A stretch of 16,666 nucleotides of DNA. It comes from T3Sed10-213 sp012519365. GTDB lineage: Bacteria; Planctomycetota; Phycisphaerae; Sedimentisphaerales; Anaerohalosphaeraceae. Below the pieces are notes generated by a model. That model did not search any database. It was given only the letters and a program-made list of their open reading frames with translations, and was not told the origin of the DNA. The stretch covers positions 1-16,666 of the forward strand of contig JAPXLV010000061.1 of assembly GCA_033809355.1 (NCBI GenBank), read 5' to 3'. This document shows positions 1 to 7,830 of this stretch, one piece after another. Within the stretch, counting starts at the first letter, position 1. Each line of letters starts with the position of its first letter. Both the position numbers and the translations under genes were made by a program.

Positions 1-63
1 GGACTCGAACCTGCGACCTTCGGTTTAGGAAACCGATGCTCTATCCTGCTGAGCTACGAGCGC
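1..63 (-). tRNA. tRNA-Arg (anticodon CCT), 3' end cut off by the window edge
   Basis: Read on the minus strand, the acceptor 5' strand GCGCTCG is followed by TA, a GCTC/GAGC D-stem, and the anticodon arm TCGGT-TTCCTAA-ACCGA, whose loop gives anticodon CCT (reads the Arg codon AGG). A variable region and the T-arm start GCAGG-TTCGAGT-CC follow. The remaining T-stem, the acceptor 3' strand and any encoded CCA lie outside the window. The 5' end is set at base 63 by counting seven acceptor bases before the conserved TA. It lies 78 bp downstream of the Gfo/Idh/MocA gene on the same strand. Confidence 0.95.
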
Positions 64-100
64 AATACCCCCTCTGGCCGTCCCAAGCGGCATTTGAACA

Positions 101-129
101 ATACTACCGGCACATCCGCAGTAAATCAA
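101..129 (-). promoter_or_regulatory. Candidate sigma70-type promoter for the tRNA-Arg gene
   Basis: On the minus strand a TTGATT box (124-129) is separated by exactly 17 bp from TAGTAT (101-106). Each box matches the sigma70 consensus at four of six positions. The -10 box lies about 38 bp before the mature tRNA 5' end, leaving room for a short leader. I see no convincing terminator between the upstream oxidoreductase gene (stop at 142) and the tRNA, so readthrough is an alternative. Confidence 0.35.
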
Positions 130-141
130 GCGTCAAAAACG

Positions 142-1497
142 CTACGCCCCTGCGGTTTGCCCTGCCTGCTTGCGATAGTCCCGACGCGAACCACTGAGCC
201 AACGCGGGTCGCCGGACCCATCAGCAAAGGTACACGTCGCCGGATTCCATTTTATCGGCTGGCCATAATAGTAAACCAGATTCAACAAATGGCAGCAAAT
301 CGCCGAGCGAGCCCCAACGCCCTCGTGCGTAATGGGTTTTCGCCGTGTCCGCATCGCCTCAAGGAAGTCGCCGATATGATTATCACGGACCCGGTAAAGC
401 TGCACTTTGGCATCCTTGAGATACTCGCGTTCGGCCTTCGACAACGCCGAATCCAGCGTGCCGCCGTCTTCACGCTGTGTGAATTTTGCGACCGTTTTCC
501 CCTCGCGAATAAACCAGAACTTGCCTCGATTGACCAGAATCTCCCCCTCGGTGCCGAAGATATGCACCCCAAAACCGTCCTTGTGCACCACCTCAACACC
601 ATTGGCATACACCAGCCGGGCGCCGCGTTTGGCGTCTCTTTTCTCCGGCGGCAACACCGCCACCGGCCCGCTGTCATCCATCCCCAACGCCCATTGGGCA
701 ATATCCAGATGATGCGCCCCCCAGTCGGCCACCGCCCCGCCGCCGTACTGCCGATAGCGCCGCCAGTTGGGCCAATGGTCATGAATGCCCCGCGGACTCA
801 ACTCCGAGTGGTACGGCCGATATTCCGCTGGCCCCAGCCACAAATTCCAATCCAGACCCGGCTCGAGTGGTTCCTCGGGCAGGTCGCAATCGATCGCCGG
901 ATCGCCGAAGCTGCACTCGATCCGCTCAATTCGCCCTGCCGCTCCGTTGCGTGCCAATTCACAAGCCACGCGAAACTCCCGACTGGACCGCTGCATCGAG
1001 CCGGTCTGCAAAATGCGCCCATAGGCGTCAACCGCCTTCATCACCGCAACCGACTCGGAGATGTTATGGGTCAGCGGCTTTTCACAATACACATCCTTGC
1101 CCGCCTTCAGCGCCGCCAGGGTAATCAACGCATGCCAATGATCCGGCGTAGCAATACACACCGCATCGATATCCTTCCGCGCCAGCAGATGTTCAAAATC
1201 AGTGTACGCTGCACAATCGGCCGTGCCCTGATCCGGGTAGGTCGTGTAATGCGTATTGACACGCTGGCGGAGATCCTCCCGACGTGTCGTGTCCACATCG
1301 CACACCGCCACCACCCGCGACCGTGCCAAAAAATGCCCCACCAGTCCCCGGCTCTGCCTGCCGGTGCCGATCATCCCCACGGTAATTTGTTCATTGGGAG
1401 CGGTTTGAGCCGCCCGCAGGACCGCCGGCAATACCAGCGGTGCCGCCGCCGCAGTTCTCAGAAAAACGCGACGGGTCGTTCTCATCGATCTGTCCAT
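142..1497 (-). CDS. Tat-exported Gfo/Idh/MocA family oxidoreductase
   Basis: Predicted NAD(P)-dependent sugar or sugar-derivative oxidoreductase, 451 aa. The N-terminus carries a twin-arginine signal (TTRRVFLRT, residues 7-15, then a hydrophobic Ala/Leu/Pro stretch to about 30), so it is probably exported folded with its cofactor. The Rossmann loop GMIGTGRQSRG is at 41-51, the family EKP motif at 139-141, and the C-terminal domain holds DWGAHHLD (258-265), where the family's catalytic His/Asp usually lie. The start at 1497 is chosen because GGAGG (1508-1512) sits 10 bases upstream. A possible GTG at 1524 would place that Shine-Dalgarno inside the gene. Length is normal for the Tat-type subfamily common in Planctomycetota. 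It is a lone gene, about 305 bp from its upstream neighbour. Substrate unknown; 3-keto-glycoside chemistry or inositol/uronate oxidation are both possible. Confidence 0.9.
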   Translation of the reverse strand: MDRSMRTTRRVFLRTAAAAPLVLPAVLRAAQTAPNEQITVGMIGTGRQSRGLVGHFLARSRVVAVCDVDTTRREDLRQRVNTHYTTYPDQGTADCAAYTDFEHLLARKDIDAVCIATPDHWHALITLAALKAGKDVYCEKPLTHNISESVAVMKAVDAYGRILQTGSMQRSSREFRVACELARNGAAGRIERIECSFGDPAIDCDLPEEPLEPGLDWNLWLGPAEYRPYHSELSPRGIHDHWPNWRRYRQYGGGAVADWGAHHLDIAQWALGMDDSGPVAVLPPEKRDAKRGARLVYANGVEVVHKDGFGVHIFGTEGEILVNRGKFWFIREGKTVAKFTQREDGGTLDSALSKAEREYLKDAKVQLYRVRDNHIGDFLEAMRTRRKPITHEGVGARSAICCHLLNLVYYYGQPIKWNPATCTFADGSGDPRWLSGSRRDYRKQAGQTAGA

Positions 1498-1507
1498 GTG
1501 TTGAAAG

Positions 1508-1512
1508 CCTCC
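1508..1512 (-). promoter_or_regulatory. Ribosome binding site fixing the start of the Gfo/Idh/MocA gene
   Basis: GGAGG on the minus strand, 10 bases before the ATG at 1497. It lies inside the longer GTG-initiated reading frame, which argues for the shorter protein that begins just ahead of the Tat signal. Confidence 0.7.
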
Positions 1513-1639
1513 ACAAAAGGTCACGGTTTACAAAGCGATGCGCGATGCACCTGCCATACCCAGACAAAGGCGTTATTAACCGCCGTCACACTGCCTTTCA
1601 GAACAAGCAACCCTATAGCAATGTGAAAAAACACACCCT

Positions 1640-1659
1640 CGTTCAACTTTTTTTGAACG
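1640..1659. repeat. 7-bp inverted repeat, possible operator
   Basis: Arms CGTTCAA and TTGAACG are perfect complements around a 6-base centre (CTTTTT on the plus strand). It is 143 bp upstream of the oxidoreductase start at 1497, somewhat far for a repressor site unless transcription begins far upstream. Regulator unknown. Confidence 0.35.
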
Positions 1660-1802
1660 CGTGAACACCCATTTCTCTCAAACCGACAAAACACCCCTCA
1701 ACCACAAAATACAAAAAATACCAAATTTGAAACTCACAACTATAAAACGTCAACTGGCACACCTAAAAACCAGGCCTCTTTCCAACAACACCCCTTCACA
1801 TA

Positions 1803-3704
1803 TCAGTCGCCGGCCCTCGGCCAGACTCCCTCCAGTCGCGGATCCGACAGGTCAAGGCGATACATCACCTGATTATAATCGTATCGCGGCGTCGGGTTCG
1901 GGTTGCCTGAATAGGTCGTCACATACGTCCCTTCAAAATAGATCAGCCGTCCGTTGTCCTGATTGAATTCCGGATGATAGGCCACATTATAAAAGGTGTA
2001 AGTCTCCTGCGGCGACCAGTGGGTCACCACCTTACAGGCCTTTGTCCACGGCCCTTCGGGCGACGGGGCCGCCGAGACCCACACCTCCCCCAAAAACGAC
2101 CGCCCAAACTGCTGCTGTCCCACCATCACCCAGCACTCCTTATAGGGATTATACCCCGCCGAGCCGCCGGCCAGCACAACATGATCACCGCTGACCCCAT
2201 CACACAGCCAGTTCCACGCCTCGCTCTGGCGAACCAGCCCGGCCTTGACCAGCGTCTCCCACTGAGTATCGTTTAACGGCGAGGTGTTTGCCTTCCACTG
2301 CCACACCAACCGATTATTCGCGTCCCGATGAACCTCCGAGTCGGCCCCCTGGTAGGCGGTGCCGGCCTTTAGACACGTAAAGGCCTCATACTGAGAAGGG
2401 TTCTGAAAGCCGCTTAACGTCGCCCGAACCCGCACCGTCGGGTACGGACAATTCACATAAACATACCCGTCTTTCTTGTGGGCCTGACCGGACAAAACGA
2501 TTCGATCCGACGGCCCAAAAACCGTCAACGTCTCAAAGGTCTCCGTCGTGTCATTAAAGATCGCCATCCCGCGTTCCCCATCGGCCTGACCGCGGAGGAC
2601 GGCATAACTGCCGATCAGCCGCTCGCTGCCGTTGTCCTCCAGCGAAACCAGCGTATTCATCCACACCAGCCCCGCATCCGAACGCGGAAACATCTCCTTG
2701 CTAAAACCGCTGCTGTTCACAAAGTAAGTCAGATCCACCCCCACGCTCGGATCCAGCCCCCCCTGTCCCGGCACCAGCGACGTGGCCGAAGACGTCTTGA
2801 AATTGCCCAGCGGATAGGAAGGCCGTTCCGTATCCCCCCACAGCCAAAACAAACGCCCTTTATACGGCGTCATATCCACGGTATCCTGCCCGACCACCCT
2901 GCCGCATAAAAGGGGCTTGGCCAACGGCACCGGCCGCTCCAGCAGCACACTGTCCCGATAAATGCCTCCGCCGGTAATCCGATAAAGCCGTTCTGCGATA
3001 TTGACCCGCTGGATCCTCACCTCCGCGCTGCCGTCCGAAGTCGTCCTCAACATCACACCGCCGCCGGCCGGAGCGTCGTAGCCATAACTTTTGATCTGAA
3101 AGAAAACATCCCGATCCATCAGGCTTGGCTCATAAAACGCCACCCGTCCTGCACTGTCGGTATAGCAGCTTAACCCCTCGGCGGTCTGAAGCTGCACCAA
3201 CGGAACGCCCCGGCCGGTCCGGGCATCGCGGACCACAATTTCAAACGGCCGGTAAGTCCCCACGGCAGTCCGATAGGGATGACTCAACCGAAACTGTTCA
3301 AGGGCGCTGTAAGCAGGCGGCTCCGACGCATTCGGGTCCGCCGCCAACGTACACTGGGCCCTCCCGCCCGGGGTCGGCTGAAACCGTCGTCCGCGATATC
3401 CAAACCCATCCGCTTCGGGGTCTTTATACCCATGCGGCGCCTTGATATAAAAATAAACATCGCCGATGTCCATCAGTCCCGGCTCAAGAAACGCGATTTG
3501 CCCGTTGCGATCGGTCAAATACGAAATCTTGTTGACCGTCCTCAGTTCCACCAGCGGAATCGGCGCCCCCGTGTCCGCATCAAGGACGGTAATCACAAAC
3601 GGCCGATAAGGATGACCGGCAAAAACACACGCCGCAAAACACATCCACAAAAACCCAGACGCGAAAACCAGCCGTAGGAAAAAAGGGTGATGTTTGAATG
3701 CCAT
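1803..3704 (-). CDS. Secreted protein: two N-terminal beta-sandwich repeats plus a probable beta-propeller domain
   Basis: 633 aa with a Sec signal peptide (hydrophobic core about 9-28, likely cleavage after CVFAG). The N-terminal third contains a clear internal duplication: residues 33-93 and 151-209 both run from YRPF through 'D.xTG....PLV.L.T', 'YTD..G..AF.EP.LMD' and 'GY'. This resembles carboxypeptidase-regulatory-like or Cna-B-type Ig folds. The remaining 390 or so residues are Trp/Gly/Asp-rich with motifs such as FWLWGDTERP (286-295). They resemble secreted five-bladed propeller folds (DUF4185 or GH43/GH117-like), but I cannot assign a glycoside hydrolase family or catalytic residues. 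The start at 3704 is weakly supported by AAAGGG 8 bases upstream; a better Shine-Dalgarno precedes an out-of-frame ATG at 3733. A likely role is binding or processing polysaccharide outside the cytoplasm (inference from export and neighbours). Confidence 0.8.
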   Translation of the reverse strand: MAFKHHPFFLRLVFASGFLWMCFAACVFAGHPYRPFVITVLDADTGAPIPLVELRTVNKISYLTDRNGQIAFLEPGLMDIGDVYFYIKAPHGYKDPEADGFGYRGRRFQPTPGGRAQCTLAADPNASEPPAYSALEQFRLSHPYRTAVGTYRPFEIVVRDARTGRGVPLVQLQTAEGLSCYTDSAGRVAFYEPSLMDRDVFFQIKSYGYDAPAGGGVMLRTTSDGSAEVRIQRVNIAERLYRITGGGIYRDSVLLERPVPLAKPLLCGRVVGQDTVDMTPYKGRLFWLWGDTERPSYPLGNFKTSSATSLVPGQGGLDPSVGVDLTYFVNSSGFSKEMFPRSDAGLVWMNTLVSLEDNGSERLIGSYAVLRGQADGERGMAIFNDTTETFETLTVFGPSDRIVLSGQAHKKDGYVYVNCPYPTVRVRATLSGFQNPSQYEAFTCLKAGTAYQGADSEVHRDANNRLVWQWKANTSPLNDTQWETLVKAGLVRQSEAWNWLCDGVSGDHVVLAGGSAGYNPYKECWVMVGQQQFGRSFLGEVWVSAAPSPEGPWTKACKVVTHWSPQETYTFYNVAYHPEFNQDNGRLIYFEGTYVTTYSGNPNPTPRYDYNQVMYRLDLSDPRLEGVWPRAGD

Positions 3705-3790
3705 GAACAGAGCCCTTTGAATGAAAGCGTCATTTTCTCCTTAAAACCATCACATTCCGGCCGCCTGCCCGTTTAATCGAGCCGCGGCCT

Positions 3791-3819
3791 TCCATCGGTA
3801 CAACAAAATAAAATGTCAA
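3791..3819 (-). promoter_or_regulatory. Candidate promoter (-35 TTGACA) for the secreted beta protein gene
   Basis: A perfect TTGACA lies at 3814-3819 (minus strand), about 110 bp upstream of the start codon and just downstream of the preceding gene's terminator. At the normal 17-bp spacing the -10 position reads GATGGA, a poor match, so only the -35 box is persuasive. Confidence 0.25.
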
Positions 3820-3853
3820 CACCTTTGCCCTCTCACCTGGCCGCCTTTTTTCG

Positions 3854-3915
3854 TTAAAAAACTGCAAAAAACTAAAGGCGGATTCAGCATCCCGCACTCG
3901 GATACCGAACCCGCC
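3854..3915 (-). terminator. Rho-independent terminator of the tri-domain oxidoreductase gene
   Basis: On the minus strand, 12 bases after the TAA stop, a 16-bp stem (arms 3900-3915 and 3877-3892, with G-U pairs) encloses a 7-base loop. It is followed by T-rich sequence (TTTAGTTTTTTGCAGTTTTTT). The outer arm pairs GGCGGGTTC with GAATCCGCC. This is the clearest terminator in the window and separates the fusion gene from the secreted beta protein gene as transcription units. Confidence 0.9.
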
Positions 3916-3927
3916 TGCAATATGACC

Positions 3928-6399
3928 TTACTTATTCACCGCCATCGCGTCCAGATTCGGCCCCTGTCCAATGGCCACCACACGCACCGCGTTGCGGCCG
4001 GTACGGAACGTGACCGGCACATCGACCGTCTTCCAGTTCGTCCAATCGCCGGTGGACTCAAACGGAATCTGAGCCGCCTGCTCGCCGTTCACCAGCAAAT
4101 GACACGGTCGGTTGTCGGACGACGCATAGCGGAATGTCAACGTAAACCGCCCGCCGGTATCGGCAAGCACGTTATCCCACTCGACAAAACTGCCCGGCCC
4201 GCCAAAATCCACAAAGCCGGTGCCCTGATAGCCCGTATGATTATTCGACACTTGGGCATCATTCATCCGATTGGCGTTTTCCGCCTCATAGATCGCCCCG
4301 TCCATCTTCGAGGGAATCGCCGCAACGGTCGCCTTTTCTCGATGCGGATAATACACCTCACCGCCGGCACCAAGATCCTTGACGCGCAGATTGCGGAACT
4401 TATACACCAAATCGCGTTCCCCGTGATGCTGAATCCCCAGATGCCCGGCCAAATCCATCTCGTCATAGACATCGGTGGTCAGCACGCCGTTGACAAAAAT
4501 GCGAATCCGCGGACCGATACACTCAATGCGGTAGGTATTCCACTGCCCCTGCTTAAAACACTCTCCCGCACGGGCTCGGAACTCAGCGATGGACGCTTCC
4601 CGCTGCTCGGGCGTTGCGGCCTGGTCGCGATTCGGCGAGATAAACCACATCCGCCGTCCCTCATCATACAGCCCCCCGGACCATTTCCGATCGGACGGAT
4701 CCACCTCCGCCTGATAGCCCCACACCCGATTTTTGTCCATCTGACTGCGGAACATAAAGCCGGAATTGCCTTTATTGACCGGCATCAGGACCTCACCTTC
4801 AAATACAAAATTGGCGTACTGCTTTTGGGTCATTAAAAACCACTTGCTGCGCTCGGTGGTCAAATGCACCTCGCCGTTAACCACCTTGGCCTGTCCCCAG
4901 TCATAGGGATTGACCCACTTGCTCAACGACTCGTCAATCAGCTCTTCCCACGGCACCTCGTCGGGCTTTTTGATCTGGGCGACCTTGGATTTCATAATCA
5001 CCGGCTTATCATAAACCTCCCACCCCGGCCGCACCTCAGGCCCTCTGAGCATGGCGTTGGCTTGCGGATGGTTGGTAATCTGGGCTCGGGCCGCATCATA
5101 CACCAGCGTCCCGCCGAAACGCTGCCCGACACACCCCAGACAAAGCAGCTCGGCCAGCGGCGCAGCCACTTCAATCGACGAATTGACCGGCTCGATTCCC
5201 TGACAGGCATTCAGGAAATTCTGATAATGATTAGACGGCGGACGCGGCGTTTCCGGAAGCTTGCCGGCATCTCGCAATTCCTTGGTTTTTTCGCCGGACA
5301 AGAGACGATAAAGCCCGCCGTGGCTCGTGCCGCGAACCACAAAATCCTCACAATACACCAGCGAACCGACATTGCCCAAATTGCCCTCAACACCGGGCGG
5401 GGCAGGCGGATTATTGCCCTGCCCGTCGTACCAGTTCAACTCCACCGCAGGACGACCGTCGCGCGCCTTAAACTTAAAGGTAATCACCGACCCTTGCGGA
5501 TAAATCAGATCGCTTGGCCCGATCAGTTTGGTCGTGATCTCATCGGGCAACGCGCTGTTGAGGTAATACCGATGGATCGCATCAAGGATATGCGCCCCCC
5601 AGTCCCCCATCGCCCCGCAGCCGAACTCGTACCAGCACCGCCAGTTGCCATCCACCAGTTTCTCGCTGTACGGCCTGAACGGACGGCGCATCAACCAAAT
5701 GTCCCAATCAAACCCAATCGGCGGAATCGCCTCAGGATACGACGTATCCGTCCAGCCGTGCCACCGTCGCGAATTGGTCATCCATGCGTCGATTTTGCGA
5801 ACATTCTTGATCAGCCCCGCCTTGACCCACTCTCGAAACTGAAGCGTCCCCTCGCCCGAATGCCCCTGATTGCCCATCTGAACAATCACATCCGGACACC
5901 ATTTGGCCATTTTCTGAAGCAAACGACACTCATACACATTTTGGGCCAGCGGCTTTTCCACATACACATGTTTGCCCAGCAGCATCGAATGCACAACCAT
6001 CGGAAAATGCGCATGGTCAGGCGTCGCGATAATCACCGCATCGATCTGCTCGTGCATCCGCTCAAACATCTCCCGATAGTCCCGAAAACAAGGCACCCCT
6101 TCAAAGCCACGCAACGACGCATTCGGCTCCAGAAACGCCACATCGGCAAACGCCGCAAACTCAATTTGACGGTCAAATCGCCGAAATTCACCAATAACCT
6201 GAGCGCCGCGATTAAAAACGCCGATCACGGCCGTGCGAACCTTTTGATTGGGATCGATCCGACGAGGCTCATAAAGGGGCTTCACCTCGCCATCGGCAAA
6301 CAGCCCGCCTTTGCCGAACATCAAAATCGGCGGCGTATAAAGAATGGTTTTGAGCATACTGCGGCGTGACAATCGCATACCGGTTTCTTTGTGACTCAT
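3928..6399 (-). CDS. Tat-exported fusion: Gfo/Idh/MocA oxidoreductase + DUF1080 + CBM6/CBM35-like module
   Basis: 823 aa. Residues 1-36 are a Tat signal (LSRRSMLKT at 10-18 and a hydrophobic run). Residues 54-462 are a Gfo/Idh/MocA oxidoreductase with EKP at 148-150 and GDWGAHILD at 265-273. Residues 484-676 match the DUF1080 beta-sandwich (NSGFMFRSQ at 545-553, YQAEVDP at 562-568, LGIQHHG at 654-660). DUF1080 members have been tied to cleavage of 3-keto-glycosides. Residues 703-821 look like a CBM6/CBM35 carbohydrate-binding module (EAENAN at 705-710, an aromatic/Gly core, LDAMAVN at the end). Known family chemistry suggests oxidation of a sugar to the 3-keto form by the first domain and elimination or hydrolysis by the second. 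Having both on one exported chain is unusual. The Rossmann loop is degenerate, GVFNRG (60-65) instead of GxGxxG. The start at 6399 is fixed by AGGAGA (6405-6410). The gene is preceded by a ROK regulator and followed by a strong terminator. Confidence 0.9.
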   Translation of the reverse strand: MSHKETGMRLSRRSMLKTILYTPPILMFGKGGLFADGEVKPLYEPRRIDPNQKVRTAVIGVFNRGAQVIGEFRRFDRQIEFAAFADVAFLEPNASLRGFEGVPCFRDYREMFERMHEQIDAVIIATPDHAHFPMVVHSMLLGKHVYVEKPLAQNVYECRLLQKMAKWCPDVIVQMGNQGHSGEGTLQFREWVKAGLIKNVRKIDAWMTNSRRWHGWTDTSYPEAIPPIGFDWDIWLMRRPFRPYSEKLVDGNWRCWYEFGCGAMGDWGAHILDAIHRYYLNSALPDEITTKLIGPSDLIYPQGSVITFKFKARDGRPAVELNWYDGQGNNPPAPPGVEGNLGNVGSLVYCEDFVVRGTSHGGLYRLLSGEKTKELRDAGKLPETPRPPSNHYQNFLNACQGIEPVNSSIEVAAPLAELLCLGCVGQRFGGTLVYDAARAQITNHPQANAMLRGPEVRPGWEVYDKPVIMKSKVAQIKKPDEVPWEELIDESLSKWVNPYDWGQAKVVNGEVHLTTERSKWFLMTQKQYANFVFEGEVLMPVNKGNSGFMFRSQMDKNRVWGYQAEVDPSDRKWSGGLYDEGRRMWFISPNRDQAATPEQREASIAEFRARAGECFKQGQWNTYRIECIGPRIRIFVNGVLTTDVYDEMDLAGHLGIQHHGERDLVYKFRNLRVKDLGAGGEVYYPHREKATVAAIPSKMDGAIYEAENANRMNDAQVSNNHTGYQGTGFVDFGGPGSFVEWDNVLADTGGRFTLTFRYASSDNRPCHLLVNGEQAAQIPFESTGDWTNWKTVDVPVTFRTGRNAVRVVAIGQGPNLDAMAVNK

Positions 6400-6404
6400 A
6401 CGAC

Positions 6405-6410
6405 TCTCCT
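6405..6410 (-). promoter_or_regulatory. Ribosome binding site fixing the start of the tri-domain gene
   Basis: AGGAGA on the minus strand, 5 bases before the ATG at 6399. It lies inside the longer in-frame reading frame that would begin at 6441, and it places the Tat signal at the very N-terminus as expected. Confidence 0.75.
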
Positions 6411-6450
6411 GCAATTGCGGGTTGCCCGGCATACATACCACGGGCCGTTC

Positions 6451-6481
6451 AACCCAGGGTTAAGAATTTCAATGACTTCAA
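6451..6481. promoter_or_regulatory. Weak candidate regulatory site upstream of the tri-domain gene
   Basis: The 150-bp gap to the ROK gene holds an 11-bp inverted repeat, AACCCAGGGTT (6451-6461), and two TTCAA-containing half-sites (TTTCAA 6467-6472 and CTTCAA 6476-6481). These resemble the arm of the perfect palindrome in front of the ROK gene. If real, the ROK protein could regulate this gene too. No clear -35/-10 pair is evident. Confidence 0.2.
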
Positions 6482-6549
6482 CAGTACAAAACGATTATGC
6501 CGTACGGCTTTATTGCCGCAAAATCCACCGCTCACGCCCCGCACCGCCC

Positions 6550-7773
6550 CTACCAGCGCACATCCAGCGTATCCTGAAGCACCGCCGCACAAATCCCGTT
6601 TATCAAGGCGTCCTCGCCGGCCTTGGCCGGGCGTATCTCGATCTGCCGCATCTCGCTGTCATAGACCGCCGTTTTCATCCGCAGGCCAATTGCCTCGGCA
6701 AACACATCCGCAAACAGCAAATTCACATACCCGGCCAAAATCAGCACATCCGGGTCATACCCGTTAATCGCATCCGCCGCACACCGACTGATCAACCCGG
6801 CCGCATAATCCCGCAGCGCAATGGCATAAGCATCCCCCTTGTCCACCGCCTTCGGCCAGTTCGCCAGCAATTGCTCCGGTGTCGTCTGCTGGCCAAGGCC
6901 TTCCGCAAGCAGGGTTTGCGCCCCATTTCGCACATCCCGCTCAATCTTTCCCGCCAGGGCCGGCCCGGAGATATGCGCCTCCAGGCACCCCCGATGTCCA
7001 CAGCCGCAAAGCGGCCCATCCGGATCAATCACATTGTGCCCAATCTCACCATAACGCCCCGTCGCCCCAAAAACCAGACGACCCTCGCTATAAACGGTCG
7101 AACCAACCCCATTGGCAACATTCAAATAAAGGATATTGCGAGTAGCCAATTCGGGTGCCGCGGCAATCTCAGCCAAAAGACGCACCCGGTTGCTATAGAT
7201 CACTATGGGGAAATTGAAATACTCCGACAGCAGCCGCCGCAACGGCACATCCCGCCACCCCAGCGGGCTGGACAAATACACCTCCCCGCCCGACGAGACC
7301 GAACCGCTCAGCGTCACCCCTGCCCCTAACACACTGTCTTCATTGAGGTGATGTTCCCGCAAAAAGCCCTCCAGCCCACCGCGAACAAGATCAATCACAT
7401 AAACCGGCGAATGATCCGGCCCCAGCAGCATCCGCCGTTTGCCCACCAGTCGCCCCACAAAGTCAAACATGCCGATCACGGCATAACTTGGATTGATTTC
7501 TATCCCGATCACATAAGAGCACTTCGGATTCAGGCTCAATATGCTCGGCTTTGGCCCCCGTCGCTGACTGCTGCCCCGACTTTCCTGCACCAGCCCCTTG
7601 TCGCGCAGCCGTGCCACAATGGTGCTGGCCGTTGAACTGCCGATGCCCACCAGACGGCACAGTTGCGTCTGCGTCAAACTGCCGTGCTTGCGTAACAACG
7701 ATAAAATCAACTTCTCGTTGCGCTGCCCAGCCGTTTTCGAATCAATCGGACTGTGAGACATTCTCTCTCTCAT
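6550..7773 (-). CDS. ROK-family transcriptional repressor (NagC/XylR type)
   Basis: 407 aa. An N-terminal winged helix-turn-helix (about 17-75, including LTQTQLCRLVGIGSSTAS) binds DNA and a C-terminal ROK domain senses a sugar. The ROK zinc motif is intact: EIGH at 243-246, then CGCGHRGCLE at 256-265 (Cys256, Cys258, Cys263 with His246). The position where ROK kinases carry the catalytic Asp of 'NDA' reads SNRV (194-197). The protein is therefore most likely a non-phosphorylating sensor rather than a kinase. The start at 7773 follows AGGA at short spacing; an in-frame ATG at 7761 (MSHSPIDSK) after a GAGAGAGAGA run is a fair alternative. It lies 150 bp upstream of the tri-domain gene on the same strand and diverges from the uronate operon across the repeat region, so either could be its target. 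The inducer is not readable from sequence. Confidence 0.92.
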   Translation of the reverse strand: MRERMSHSPIDSKTAGQRNEKLILSLLRKHGSLTQTQLCRLVGIGSSTASTIVARLRDKGLVQESRGSSQRRGPKPSILSLNPKCSYVIGIEINPSYAVIGMFDFVGRLVGKRRMLLGPDHSPVYVIDLVRGGLEGFLREHHLNEDSVLGAGVTLSGSVSSGGEVYLSSPLGWRDVPLRRLLSEYFNFPIVIYSNRVRLLAEIAAAPELATRNILYLNVANGVGSTVYSEGRLVFGATGRYGEIGHNVIDPDGPLCGCGHRGCLEAHISGPALAGKIERDVRNGAQTLLAEGLGQQTTPEQLLANWPKAVDKGDAYAIALRDYAAGLISRCAADAINGYDPDVLILAGYVNLLFADVFAEAIGLRMKTAVYDSEMRQIEIRPAKAGEDALINGICAAVLQDTLDVRW

Positions 7774-7801
7774 TTCCTGCGCGATGAGTCTTCATCTGAT
7801 T

Positions 7802-7830
7802 AAAATATCTCAACCCTTGAAATGTTTCAA
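7802..7830 (-). promoter_or_regulatory. Promoter of the ROK regulator gene
   Basis: On the minus strand TTGAAA (7825-7830) and TATTTT (7802-7807) are separated by exactly 17 bp, ending 29 bp before the start codon at 7773. The -35 box is embedded in a perfect palindrome, consistent with autorepression. Confidence 0.55.

Larger units (their letters stand above)
1498..1802. other. Intergenic region, 305 bp, with a small inverted repeat
   Basis: AT-rich spacer between the secreted beta protein gene and the Gfo/Idh/MocA gene (both minus strand). It must hold the latter's promoter, but I cannot pick -35 and -10 boxes with confidence. The only clear structure is an inverted repeat, CGTTCAA-(6 nt)-TTGAACG, at 1640-1659. 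It could be an operator or a weak hairpin. No U-tract follows at the right distance on either strand, so it is not a standard intrinsic terminator. No small gene is supported. Confidence 0.5.

Noticed and set aside
128..144. Terminator at the stop of the first Gfo/Idh/MocA gene (AGCGT/ACGCT stem)
   Set aside because: Stem of five pairs that overlaps the stop codon, with no T-tract after it.
94..1626. 510-codon plus-strand open frame opposite the first Gfo/Idh/MocA gene
   Set aside because: Its translation is low-complexity (Arg/His/Pro-rich) with no recognisable domain; it is the antisense shadow of a gene with clear motifs.
4864..6369. 501-codon plus-strand open frame opposite the tri-domain gene
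   Set aside because: Same Arg/His/Pro-rich antisense composition and no Shine-Dalgarno or domain; the minus-strand gene is unambiguous.
6480..6549. Intrinsic terminator after the ROK gene
   Set aside because: Only a 5-bp stem (GCGGC/GCCGT) and a short GCCGTACGGC palindrome are visible, without a proper T-run.
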